Positions 20,733 to 31,861 of a stretch of 64,000 bases of DNA are shown in pieces. The notes under the pieces were generated by a model that did not search any database, had not been told where the DNA came from, and worked only from the letters and a program-made list of their open reading frames with translations. The translations under genes were made by a program, and so were the position numbers. Within the stretch, counting starts at the first letter, position 1; the number at the start of each line of letters is the position of its first letter. The DNA comes from Tricholomella constricta (lineage: Eukaryota; Basidiomycota; Agaricomycetes; Agaricales; Lyophyllaceae), in the NCBI GenBank assembly GCA_013368375.1, contig JAACJP010000022.1, positions 310,001-374,000 of the forward strand, read 5' to 3'.

Positions 20733-23700
20733 ATGGCACCAACCGTCAGTCCTCGATGCCCGTACTGTCAAAAAGCGAAGCCTACCCAACGTGCTGTAAA
20801 CCAGCACATATTTGCCTCGAAGGCCTGCTACAAGTCATGGCAGGACGCTCTCAGCTCTGAATACAATGTCCCCTCGCCTTTGGGCCCAAAGCGAAAGGCG
20901 ACGAAGACACCCGAGGACTCGGAATCCAACCCACCCAACAACAATGATAGCGAACCCATTCTTGACGCAGAAGATGTCTTCGAGCTCCCACATGAACCTC
21001 CCAATAAGCGCCCTCGGGTAGAAGAGGTCGAGGATGAGGGAGAACCTCAACTAGAACCGCGCTGCACTCGCTATGTGAAAGAGTATCCGCTTCCTGCAGG
21101 ACAATGGATTCGACAGGCAAAGTCTAGCTTTGAGTTGCTCCTTGAACGCCAGGTGGCCGCAGGAAAAGCTATATGGGAGCCGTTTGCGAGCGAGGACGAG
21201 TGGCAGCTGGCAATGTGGCTGATGAAGAATGCAAGCCAGAAGTCAACGGATGAGTATTTAAAGCTACCAATTGTGAGTGAATTACCTGTAACATGTCGCA
21301 CAGCTCATCATTCTCGACCAGGTCCGAAACTCAAAAAATCTGTCATTCCATAATAATTATTCATTTCTCAAGAAGGTCGATGCCTTACCCACTGGGCCAG
21401 AATGGAAATGCGACATTGTGAAAGTTCAGGGTGATCAAGTGGATGAGGATGGCGAAATGATGGAGGAGAACTTGGAGTTGTGGATGCGAGATCCCGTCGA
21501 GTGCATCCGGGAGCTGATGGGGAACCCTGCATTTCGGGAGTTCATGGCATTTGCACCAGAGCAGGTGTTTACCGATGAGGCATGTTCAGAGCGAATCTTT
21601 GACGAGATGTGGACTGCAGACTGGTGGTGGAAAATACAAGTCAGTGATCATATATTTGATTATACTGTCGTCCCTTGACGTCCAGCCTGCAGAAACTCTT
21701 ACCAACAGGCGCAACACTTGCCCCGATTATCCTCTCTTCCGACAAAACACAACTCTCTCAATTTCAGGGCGACAAGAAGGCCTGGCCCGTCTATCTGACC
21801 ATCGGAAACCTTTCAAAGGACATCAGACGTCAGCCCTCGGCACACGCAACAGTACTTGTGGGGTACCTACCACTTGCAAAACTCGACTGCTACTCGGAGG
21901 CCAAGCGCTCGCTGGCAGGATATCGACTTTTTCATTACTGTATGTTCAAGATCCTCGAACCCCTCGTCAATGCTGGAAAGCAGGGAGTGGAAATGGTCTG
22001 CTCGGATGGGCACATTCGTCGAGTCTACCCCATCCTTGCAGCGTACGTTGCGGATTACCCCGAGCAGTGTCTTGTTGCATGTTGCATGGAGAATCGGTGC
22101 CCGCGATGCGTAGTTGATCCAAATCAGCGGGGAAGTCCAGTAGAGTCTCTGGCACGGGATGTCGATGCAACACTAAAGACTCTCGATGAACATAAGCGTG
22201 GTCAGGAGCCTCCTCAATTCGAGAATGAAGGACTACGTGCCGTTTATCAACCCTTCTGGCGACACCTGCCCCACTGTAACATCTTCGCTTCCTTTACGCC
22301 AGATCTCTTGCACCAAATACACAAAGGGGTCTTCAAAGACCACTTCGTCAAATGGTGTACATCCATCATCGGGGAATCAGAGGTTGATGCGCGGTTCAAG
22401 GCCATGTCCGATTTTCCAGGCCTACGTCATTTCAAAAAGGGTATCTCGAGCGTGTCGCAGTGGACAGGAACTGAACTAAAAGAGATGGAGAAAGTTTTTC
22501 TTGGTATTCTGGCGGGCGCAGTAAACTCGGAGGTACTTACCATTGCTCGCGCCCTGCTCGACTTCATCTACTACTCCCAATACCAATCCCACACCTCAAC
22601 AACTCTCAGACAGCTCGAGTCCTCTCTTCGAACTTTCCATGCACACAAAGATGTCTTCATCAAGCTCGAAATCCATGAGCACTTTGACATCCCAAAACTC
22701 CATTCCATCATGCACTACGTCGATGCAATCAAGGCCCTAGGAAGTGCGGATGGCTATAACAGCGAGTCACCGGAGAGGCTCCATATCGATTTCGCAAAGG
22801 AAGCTTACCGTGCGAGCAACAAGCGGGATTACACGGAGCAAATGGCGTTATGGCTACAGCGACGGGAGGCAATGTGGACGAGGGAGGCTTTCTGTGCATG
22901 GATTAATGGTAGCCTCACCCGAGAAGCGAAATCCTCACCTTCAGCTAATGGACTCGATGAGGACGACGATGTTGACATCGACATTGTGACAGACAGCCGA
23001 GCTGAGCCACAAATTCCCGCGCCTCAACCATGCACCACCACTGCCGTCCCTGTCTCTTATGCCATCGCCAAAAGTCCTTCCTTCAAAAATGTCACCGTTG
23101 AACGTATTCACTCTGAATTTGGTGCCGTTGACTTCATCCCGGCGCTCACCAATTTTCTTCGCACCTCCCTTCCAAGCACAACTATTCTCCCCAATCAACT
23201 CGACCGTTTCGACCTCTTCCGACAGATTGTAGTATCTCTCCCACCAAACTGGCACCTCAGCGATACATCCTCACCAACCGCATCAGGACAACTCCCGCAA
23301 TAAAACCAAATGGACGCAAACTAGGCTCTCCACCGCATTTCGACACAGCACTAATCATCGAGAACTTGGCCGAACATCGGCAGTCAGGTGGATTCTCCGG
23401 TGTGTTGCACTTTCTCATCTCCTTGTTCAGCTCATTCATCTAAAGTACAGGCCTTCGTCCTGCTCAAGTTCGCGTTATCTTCATTCTGCCACCTCATCTC
23501 GGCACATATCTGCACCCCCTCGCATACATCGAATGGTTCACCCCCCTCGGACGTCCCGACAACATCATTGGCATGCACACCATCTCTCGATCCACTCGTC
23601 AGCGCCGGAGGAATGCCGCCGTGATCCCAGTCACCCTTATCGCACGGGGCTGTCATCTGATGGCAAAATCTGGTGCGAGAATTGATCGTCATCTTACTAC

Positions 23701-23779
23701 GGACAATGCTCTAGAACTTGCTACTCATTCTTACCTCAATCCCTACATTCACGTAGATACATTCTCGATTATCAAATAA
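20733..23779 (+). CDS. Plavaka-type transposase, with an apparent frameshift near 23260
   Basis: Transposase of the Plavaka group, DNA transposons common in basidiomycetes. Exons: 20733-21272, 21322-21639, 21693 to about 23260, then another frame to 23399, and 23451-23779. A C2H2-like N-terminus (CPYCQK ... QHIFASKAC) is followed by an acidic linker, then the conserved core: VYLTIGNLSKDIRR, GYLPLAKLD, DGHIRRVYPILAAYVADYPE and a CxRC pair. The C-terminus (RVIFILPPHLG, LAYIEWFTPLG, HLMAKSG) follows the last intron. The main frame stops at 23303, while the frame leading to FDTAL and the last exon begins one base back near 23260, so a small indel is likely, or a sequencing error. Terminal inverted repeats were not found. 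Confidence 0.8.
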
Positions 23780-23989
23780 ATGTGGTTGGTGAACAACATC
23801 AAAACTCGAAGTAAAGAACTGAACAGATTGAGATACTTACATATACTTACACGGCATAGCAATGATAGCACGATAAGTCTCGATATCAGCTGCCGTGCTC
23901 TACTGCTCACCCCTAGCAACCCATAGATATCCGGTCAGCAATAGAGAGCAACCGCACCTGATCGGGGATCGACGGAGTGCCCAGAGGTA

Positions 23990-24025
23990 AGATATGCCTC
24001 ACCCAGAGGCGTCTTGGTCATGTGA
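23990..24025 (+). repeat. Left terminal inverted repeat
   Basis: Starts AGATATGCCTCAC and contains the small palindrome GCCTC...GAGGC; 35 of 36 bases match the complement of 26902-26937. Confidence 0.9.
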
Positions 24026-24175
24026 TATTGTGACGTTTTGTGACTGGCGGCTAAATGCAGCGCCACGGTGATTTCAAGTGCATTAAAGCAGTACTTAGCC
24101 ATGTATTTACACTATTTACATTGTAGAGTAATTATAAGAAGAGCATTATTTACGATTTGATATATAAATGACCTT

Positions 24176-26614
24176 CTAATGGCGCCGTTGGGGACCTGAT
24201 GCCATGAGAGTGTCCAATTGAGATAGAATATTCTCGGGGATCGTTCGATGGCCTCGATATTTCTTTGCAGCCCATGCCGCTTGAGCACCATCTAGGCCTT
24301 TGCGATACGCATCCATGAACCGCAGCGAGCGCCTTGCAAACCTGCTCACGCTCTTATTAAATGTGATTTCATTCAGATCAAATCTCGCACCTTCGCATTT
24401 CAATCACCGTCACCTCTTCAAGGGATTGCAGCAAATTCCGTTCGAGATCCTCCTCCTTGGATGAAAGAGGGTACATTCGATAGCGTCGTTTAGCATAACC
24501 CCAGCATTGCTCAATGAAATTGAGTTCACAGTGGAACTTCGGCAGAAAAAAGACGCGAAATCCATTGGCCTTTGCATCCAGCTCGAGAAGGGACTCAGCT
24601 TTGGCAAAATCGGGCTGGTTGTACAGGAACCGACGGCAGCAGCAATCTGTAACACCTTCAGGGCAACTCTTGAATGTCCTCCCACACTGTGCCTTCTTCT
24701 TCGCGATGTGCGCGAAACCACGTTCCTCGAGAATCAAGGCCATGCCCTTGAAGTCTCCAGCGCGCTCGTGGCCTTCTGGGAAATAGAACTGCTGCTCTTG
24801 TCCTCCTGGGAGCTTACCATTTGCCATGCGGACTCGCTGCTTCTTTATTTTCCCATCACTGTCGTATACTGGCTTCCCGTTGGGACCTATCACGTTCACG
24901 TCAACCCCGAATACCGACGACGGGCCTTTAGGCATCTTGAGAGCAGACAGAGCGGTTTCTGCACGTTTCGTATGTGTCTTCGCATTGTCGTAGGCGAATT
25001 CGTGATCATCATTTGGCCAGCGCTCCTTCACATATGTCATGGCTTCCCCGAACTGCTTGCGCACATCGTCATTGTCAAAGTAGCCATCGCGGTTCTTCCC
25101 TGCCTTGAAAAGTGTGACGCCTATCCACCCATAATCTGCGGAGACAAATGCAGCAACCATCAATGAATGTCCTTCACCCTTTGTGTACGGGATGGCATTC
25201 TCGGATTTGTGCACCCAGCGGACGTTACGGCGATCATGTGCATAATATGTTGATTCATCGTGTACCCAAACAACCTTGCGGCGTGCTGGTGAGTTCTCTT
25301 CCTCCTCTTCGGTGCCGTCCTGCTTCCATTTGCGCATAAAGGGCTCGATCTCGGCCATAGTGGGCAGGAAGACCTCATTTCGGTATTTGACCACGTCGCT
25401 ACGTTCGTGACCATCAACGTACTGGCCGCGAGGATTCCTTGTCCATCGATATCCCATTTGAGACATCCACCTCTGTGCTGTAGCAAGTGAGATTGTCTTA
25501 CGACGGCCAAGTTTCTCGAGCACCTCGGGTCGAGCAACATAATCAACAATATCCTTCGCGCAGACCCATGCTCCCAAGGTCTGCAGATGCAAGTGGATCT
25601 CCTGGGCAAAATCCTCGTCTTCGAGATGGCTCCTTCCTGCTCCACCTTTCCAGTTATGTTGGGGAACAAACTTGGGATCTGCAATAAAATTCCGTGTCCA
25701 CTGCCGAATCTGCCTCGCCTGATATTTTCCGTGGCGCAAGCTTTTCGCTGTCAGCTCTGATGCTTTCGTCCACTGAGAGGTGCCTGGGTTCTTCGATTGA
25801 AGGTTTATCGCATGGAAGCAAAATAGGCTCATAGCCTCGAAGCGCTCGCGAACAATGCGATCGAGGCCGGGATCCTGGTGGCCGTACCCCTTCTTCCGCC
25901 TCGGTTTTAGTATGGCATTGAGCTTGTCATATGCAGCTTTGATTTGATCTAGATCTGGGGCTGGTATCCAATTACCAGCTTGCGTTGGTTTGAAATTGCG
26001 TGGTCGGCTCGCTGTGTAATCGTCTTCGCCCGTGATGTCTTCGGTGTCCGTCACCTCGTCGTCCTCTCCCTCCCAAACGTCGACATCGTTTTCTTCGTCA
26101 AGTCCTTCATTAGATATAGCGTGTGCACCATCTTCAGGATCATCTATCCACCCGTCATCCATGTCCTTGTCCGGCTCATCTAAGGCATCCACTTGGGTAT
26201 CCAAAGTGCCTACTGGGATTCTGAATATCTCTCATAGCTCAAACTGTGATAGAAGCTTACCTGGAATGTGCTCCAGACACTCATCAGCGGTAGTTGAATG
26301 TGCCGCAGCCTTGTGCAACTCTGAAAAGTCTTCAGGAAGTCCACTAGGGGTGCAGCTTAAATCCGAGGTGTGTGTCATTTTTTCAACTGTCAACTGGTGA
26401 TCTAGGACGTCGCTTATGCTAGGATATGATTCTACTGCAGTCTCCAGGTGTTCTGGGATCTTTGTGGACACATTTCAGTGCTTTTCCCAAGTTAAGAGAG
26501 GTAAGAGGAGCTCACATTCTCTTTGTTCTCGTCTAAATGCTTCTTTTTAGCCTTTTTAGACGAGGTGCCCCGGAGACCAAGGTTCGCGAGCGGCCATCTA
26601 CGCTTGAACACCAT
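24176..26614 (-). CDS. DDE transposase, Tc1/mariner-IS630-like, with large cysteine-containing insertion
   Basis: Cuts and joins the element ends. Exons 26614-26516, 26459-26261, 26212-24391 and 24341-24176 join in frame to about 761 residues. A basic start (MVFKRRW; KKAKKKH) is followed by an acidic region, then a helix-turn-helix-like part (RKTISLATAQRWMSQMGY), the first catalytic Asp in VVWVHDEST, the second in EFAYDNAKTH, and the Glu in CELNFIEQCWGYAKRRYR, corresponding to the SPDLNPIE block of Tc1-type enzymes. About 158 residues lie between the second Asp and the Glu, where Tc1 has 34. That insertion holds a cysteine cluster (CGRTFKSC ... DCCCRRFLY) that could bind zinc. No frame break is seen, so the gene may be functional. 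Confidence 0.85.
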
Positions 26615-26901
26615 GTGTAGCAGTATATATTGAGGGAGCGCGATTGTTTTGAGGACGCGACGCGACGTGAGTACAGCCACAATTACCGCCGCCCAATATG
26701 GCAACTACTCTATGCCCAAATGAGGTCGCGGCAGCTTGTAACTTAGTTCACAACTCCTGACGAACTCAAATCAAAATTTCGCGTCCAATGAGATGTGAAG
26801 ACCTTATATTTTATTCGATCATCGGAGCTACTTTTTTGATTTGCGGTGGAATGCCGCCTTCAACGATCTTTCCTACTTTTATCACGCCTTGTCACGCCAA
26901 T

Positions 26902-26937
26902 TCACATGACCAAGACGCCTCTGAGTGAGGCATATCT
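26902..26937 (-). repeat. Right terminal inverted repeat
   Basis: Complement of the left end with one mismatch (C/T at position 14). It includes the perfect small stem GCCTC-TGAGT-GAGGC. Confidence 0.9.
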
Positions 26938-28258
26938 TATATCTTGCACAGTGCCAAGGTTATAAAATCGAAATTTCGGTACATCGGGATATGAACTCGG
27001 CCGGGCAACTATGACCTCGGTGCCTTTTTCCTGATGAAGTTGTTGAAAGTAAATATTTGTGTAGTGTTTGATTGATTAAGTATAGGTGTCAGACCAGATA
27101 TATGATTGAGGGATCCATGAGGACGGGACTCTGTGAAGTGGCCAGATCAGTTCTGTGGATAGGGAGGAGTGGTGGCAAGCATGATTTGGTGTCGGAAGGA
27201 ATTAGCACCAGGTATAGGAGGGGGTATGAACATATGTGGTTATTTTTATTGCTCTATTTATTGACTGTATATGGTAGTGTAAAGTAACTATATAAATATT
27301 TCTCATTGTACAACATGCTTTGATCTAAAATTGTGCCCCATGTTGTGACCTCAAGCTGGGGCTTTGGGGGCAGAGCAACTAGGCATGACCAAACTTGCAA
27401 GCGCCGTGCCGAAGGCACGGGTCATAAGCTCGTTATTCTAACCTCACGATAATGCATTCAAATTACTTAATAACATGACCAAACATGTACAGATGCTTTA
27501 CCCAAACTTTCCAAATTTACTGATGGGCTTGTCATCACTTTTGAAATTTCGCCTCGAACCTTAATCCTTGAAAAGGCAATTATTTATATTTAGATCCGTG
27601 TCCCAAACGGGAGCCACGCGCCCTCGCAAACGGCGGGGCGTCACGTCACAACGCTTCTACCATTGACGTCCATCATGCCTCTTTAACCCGCCGTTTTCGA
27701 AGGCTCCAGAAAGGCGAGTTCGGACACAGCGACGACCAGGACCAGCAGATTACGTGTCCATCACTTCCCTTATTAGCAACCCTGCCGTCAACCGCACTTC
27801 CCGTCGTCGACCCCGCCCATTTGCTCTTTCGTAACCTGCAGCCCGCTTATGAAGATTTTGTTAGATTTAGTTGAATGAATACAATATATGGTCATTTAGG
27901 CTATCGAATGATCTGTAAGAAATCTTGTCGATGTGTTGTAAGGCTCAAGGCAACCTGCTCATATATCATGCTGCTACATGGTTTGCTCACGGCACAATAC
28001 AAGCGGCAAGAGTATCTATGGAAAGAATTACTTTGAATAAATGGTTCTTGGGAGACTTATGAAAATGAAAATGTAAATGATATTGCAATCAGGACTTGGA
28101 GAGCTCAGTGCACCGGCACCGGCGCGCCCCGCGCCCCCCGCCTTTGTTGTGGCTTGTCTGTCACCTGTCAAACTTGTTTGTTGCCTTTTTTAGAATTAAG
28201 GTTCAAGGCGAAAAGTGAGTGACTGCTTGTCATCAACGCGCTGCACAGGGTGGACAAC
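26938..28258. other. Intergenic, no gene assigned
   Basis: About 1.3 kb without a convincing gene. It holds a perfect stem-loop at 27404-27420 (7 bp stem CCGTGCC, loop GAA), AT-rich runs and a GC-rich patch near 28110-28140. The last part is presumably the promoter of the orphan gene that follows. Confidence 0.4.
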
Positions 28259-29254
28259 ATGTTTGCTCTCATTCTCCCTCGGCTGGTCATTCGTTTCGCC
28301 AGACCGTACAGCACTTGTATCGCGGATACGCCACCATTAAAGCAGCGCATGAAGCCCACGACCCGAAGGATTCAAACATTGAACCGGGACCTGCTCACGG
28401 CCTCCGACTTTGTCGACCTCTCTCACCTACGTTACCCTTGTATTCAACTACACACCGGCTCCGCTAAATTCAGATACATGTCCTCCAACCAGATAGGAAA
28501 GCCATTCCCACCCAATACTCGCGGCTTTCTCTACTGGCACCATGGCACCAACGGGGGGATCCGCTTCCGCCTCGTCCCCGAGCCAGACCCCAACCTCTTT
28601 TCTACCGGTACTGACCTCCTCTATCCTAACGCCGTGCCTTGGACCATCCATCTGCTCAGCCTTGCCTGTAACAGCGAATACGCGTCCATCAAGGCGAAGC
28701 TTACCGCCGACCGCCTCGTTGATACCGCCTCCTTTGAAAGCCTCCAGAAAGGGCCTGCTCATCTTTCACGGAACTCGGCCTTGATCCACAGGCTAGATCA
28801 GCCTTTCGAACTGGATATCTCAAGTCAATCGAACACTATTCTCATCATCTCTCCAACACGGTGGGGGAAGGCTCTTCTGCCAAAATTTCTCCGTGACTGG
28901 CGCGCCTCTGTCCGAAGTGTTCCATACACTGGTATGTGTCAAGCCTTATTCGCATGGATTTGTAGTCCGAATCATCCTACTCATACAGGACGCATCCTTG
29001 TTCGTTTCGAGCTCTCGCCGTTTCCGGAACATGCGAGACCCGCCCCTCGCCCGCCCGTCATTGTCTTACGTGTTCTGAAGATCCTAAGCCCGATCAAGGT
29101 CATCCTACCTCAATACGACATGTACGTGCCTGTGCCCGTGGAGGGCGCACTTTTGGAAAAAAAAAGCCCGCGTGGCCTTAGCAACAGGGTGTTCAGCATT
29201 GATTTAGAGAGAGCGCGAAAGGTCCACAGAAATCTAAATATCCTGGTTGAGTAA
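28259..29254 (+). CDS. Orphan protein with possible mitochondrial presequence
   Basis: Function unknown. The ATG at 28259 opens a basic, hydroxylated N-terminus (VIRFARPYSTC) of the kind that targets mitochondria. The central part has the stretches RGFLYWHH and GGIRFRLVPEPDP, which I associate with an uncharacterised basidiomycete family, though I cannot name it. A stretch at 28932-28988 has good intron ends (GTATGT...ATACAG), is 57 bases long and has no stop. The protein is therefore 331 residues unspliced or 312 spliced, in the same frame either way; splicing joins T-G to RILVRFEL. It ends at TAA 29254, shortly before the duplicated block. Confidence 0.6.
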   Translation: MFALILPRLVIRFARPYSTCIADTPPLKQRMKPTTRRIQTLNRDLLTASDFVDLSHLRYPCIQLHTGSAKFRYMSSNQIGKPFPPNTRGFLYWHHGTNGGIRFRLVPEPDPNLFSTGTDLLYPNAVPWTIHLLSLACNSEYASIKAKLTADRLVDTASFESLQKGPAHLSRNSALIHRLDQPFELDISSQSNTILIISPTRWGKALLPKFLRDWRASVRSVPYTGMCQALFAWICSPNHPTHTGRILVRFELSPFPEHARPAPRPPVIVLRVLKILSPIKVILPQYDMYVPVPVEGALLEKKSPRGLSNRVFSIDLERARKVHRNLNILVE

Positions 29255-29381
29255 GTAGTTGCACCTCGAATGCAAAATGTGCTGCTCTGACGGGGGGTAT
29301 GGACGCTGCTGCATTCTAGCTCATGACAAAATACATTCTCGAATCAAGCGGACGCCCTCATCGAATACCGGCAGCGTGACT

Positions 29382-30855
29382 ATGCTCCCCTCGTTCGCAC
29401 AACACTGCTTTGTTTACGAGCCCATGTGTGCACCTCGATGTCTGCTGTCAGCCTGTGTTACACAGCCTTGTCATCCAGGTGCGCAGCCCAGTCTTCCGGG
29501 CGATTCGTCTGCATTGTAACTTTGAGCCTTGTCACCACGGGATGTCATTGCGCGCGCGCGACTTATCATTCGATTTTAGCCTCCAATATATTATATCTTA
29601 TTTGTGATACATGACGGACGGTGTCTCCCTCTCCAATGTTGGGCCTCTCGCTTCACAGAGCGCCGAATCTAATTCTGTGCATGCCTTGGACGGCTTTTCG
29701 GATCCGCGCGACAATCAAATTGCCACTTGCCTCATCGAAGTGTTAATATCACTCCGAACGCAAGGTTGCTGTGTAAGATACCAGGATTCATTAATATTCA
29801 TTGGCGACAGAGGCGCACAACTCCTGCTCGCGCCAATCGAGCCACTTTCGGCCCGGCACCACACCTAGAACTGCATCCGCGCTGTACTATCCGCCATTCG
29901 ATGATGCTCTTTGAAATCTGGCTCTAGTACCCACCGGCTTTGAATTCAATGATCCTGTATTTGCCGCCGCCTCCAAGAGCAGTGCTGCAATTTTGATATC
30001 ACCATACGTCAGCAGCTGCATGCAGCCCCTCTCAAGCTTCTGTTTCATTATGATAGATGTAAGTTTCTTTCAATTTCATCCATATCCGCTTCCGCCCCAT
30101 CTTCAAAAAAAAGCGCGCTACGCGATCTGGCCTTCTTTCTTTCGCGCTGCCAACTCCAGTGCCTTCGTCCCCCTGTATCTCGACGTACAGCACGATTGCC
30201 GTCTTCAACGCTGTGCGTTCCAGTAGCTGCGTCGATCTAGCCGAAAGGTGCGTACTATGGCGCCGTCAAATTAGACCTACTAATACTCGTGAAGGAGGTC
30301 AACTCTTCAATATTTCAATCGTCTTCCGACACCCCGGACATATACCCTGCATCTGGCCGAAGGTTCCTGTCGCGCTGACCACAAGCTGCTATGTACGTTG
30401 TCAGTTGCAGGAAGAGCTTTAGACATGAAGCTTGATCAAGGCTGCGAGGTTAGGACGCGTAGCTGGCGTTTTCAGACCAGCTTCTTTTATAGCTGACCTT
30501 TTTGAACGTCAAGTAGCGGGTCTCAGTGCACCCTGGCAGGAACTCAATATCATTGGTCCAGTCATGCACAGATGAGGAAGTCCAGTTCTATGCTCATAAC
30601 GGGAACTGTTGTAGACGTTCCCAACCGGTTGCAACTGTTCTCAAAAGTTTAGACGAGATACAGGGAATAATCTATTATATGTGGTACTGACTATCAAATG
30701 GTGTATAGTCGCCAAGAACAGTCCTTGGCACCAGATTATCTATAGAGTAACCGTAAACCTCAGCCTATCACCCTCCTCACTGCAATGTATACTCTCCAAA
30801 TTATCAACAATATAATGCGCACCGCAATTCTCAATTTTTGATCGTTCGTGGCTGG
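29382..30855 (+). repeat. Duplicated 1.48 kb block, copy B (source copy)
   Basis: Partner of 2111-3588. It spans the region between the orphan gene and the phosphatase plus the last 116 bases of the phosphatase locus, which continues intact beyond 30855. This is therefore the native locus and copy A is derived. Apart from the gene end I see no coding content. Confidence 0.9.
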
Positions 30856-31861
30856 TGCAAACCGCGATAACAATCGCTCCACTGGCGACCCCCGCGCGGA
30901 TACCACTGGGCGAGTCTTCAAACACGACGCACTTCGATGCCTCATATCCAAGACACTCAGCCGCAAGGAGGAATGGGTCAGGCGCAGGCTTGCCCGCCTT
31001 CAGCCGCTTGTCGTCGGCGGTTATGGTAACAGCAGGCGGGGTAATGCCGACCCGAGTCATGCAGCCATAAGCTACAGGAAAATGCCATTCGATATAGCTA
31101 TCAACTCAGAAGTGATGGAGAACATACCGTAGGTTTTCGCTCCTGAGGTCGCGACGGCGTACCGGCCAGCCGGGAGAGAGTCCATCAGCTTCTTCACTCC
31201 AGGGAGTATCTGAACGGAACGATCGATATTGGCCGCCTCCAACTGCCAGGCTTCCATCATATGCCTCTGCGTCTTGTCGTCGATAACAGGAGAGGCCTCA
31301 AAGGCGCCATCGACATCGTCATCAACGTCGCGAACGTGAACCCGCTGCTCAGGGACACTGGTCATCGTCAGCATGTTGATGAGGCGAGTCGTAAACGATG
31401 GGCGTCGGCCCAGCGACACCGAGTTTGAGCGGGAGCTGGGTGTCGAATTTGCAGGTGTGAGGGCAGGAGTAGTGGCAGCCGAGGAGGGTGTGTAGGGTGT
31501 ATTGGCTCCGGAGTTCATCTGCGAGCCAGGGCCGTGAAGGTTGTAAGCGTCGGCGAAGTAAAGTATCGTTTCCTCGAATTTTTCGACCTCGTCGTCCATT
31601 TGGTGCGCTTCTATCTCGGGCCTGAAGTGTGCGAGGTTGTCGATGGCCCGTTTGCCGTGTGTCGCAGCGATGACGTGTACGGGATCCTGCCCAATGTCAC
31701 GGGCAACTTTTGCCCCAAGCTGCTTCGACCGCGGAAATAGAATCAGTCAAAGTACCGTCCTAGACAGACGAGGAGTCGTATTAATTTCCTTAGAGGATAA
31801 GACGTGTGCTTACCATGTCAAAAAGTACGGCATCGGCATGGAATGTTTGAACAGTCGTCAT
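30740..31861 (-). CDS. HAD-superfamily phosphatase (GPP1-like), apparent frameshift
   Basis: Haloacid-dehalogenase-type hydrolase acting on a small phosphorylated compound; glycerol-phosphate or sugar-phosphate phosphatases of the yeast GPP1 kind are the nearest family. Exons 31861-31814, 31759-31128, 31071-30740. Motif I FDMDGTLTDS is split by intron 1; a cap region (HGKRAIDNLAHFRPE) follows, then motif II around AVATSG, the motif III lysine in KAGKPAPDPF and motif IV in VVFEDSPSGIRAG. A Ser/Thr/Pro-rich insertion of about 100 residues interrupts the cap. Exon 2 is one base too long: at 31708-31711 an A4 run (minus strand) shifts AAWGK out of frame with VARDIG. It is either a sequencing error or a real null allele. 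The 3' end is duplicated at 3473-3588. Confidence 0.8.

Larger units (their letters stand above)
23990..26937 (-). mobile_element. Complete Tc1/mariner-IS630-like DNA transposon, 2948 bp
   Basis: Bounded by 36 bp terminal inverted repeats and flanked on both sides by TA (23988-23989 and 26938-26939), the target used by this superfamily. It carries one spliced transposase gene on the minus strand and lies about 210 bases downstream of the Plavaka gene. Confidence 0.9.

Noticed and set aside
20400..23985. Terminal inverted repeats of the Plavaka element
   Set aside because: Weak inverted similarity (CAGGTGGTTGC near 20605 against CAGGTGCGGTTGC near 23955, minus strand) is too short and gapped to set boundaries.
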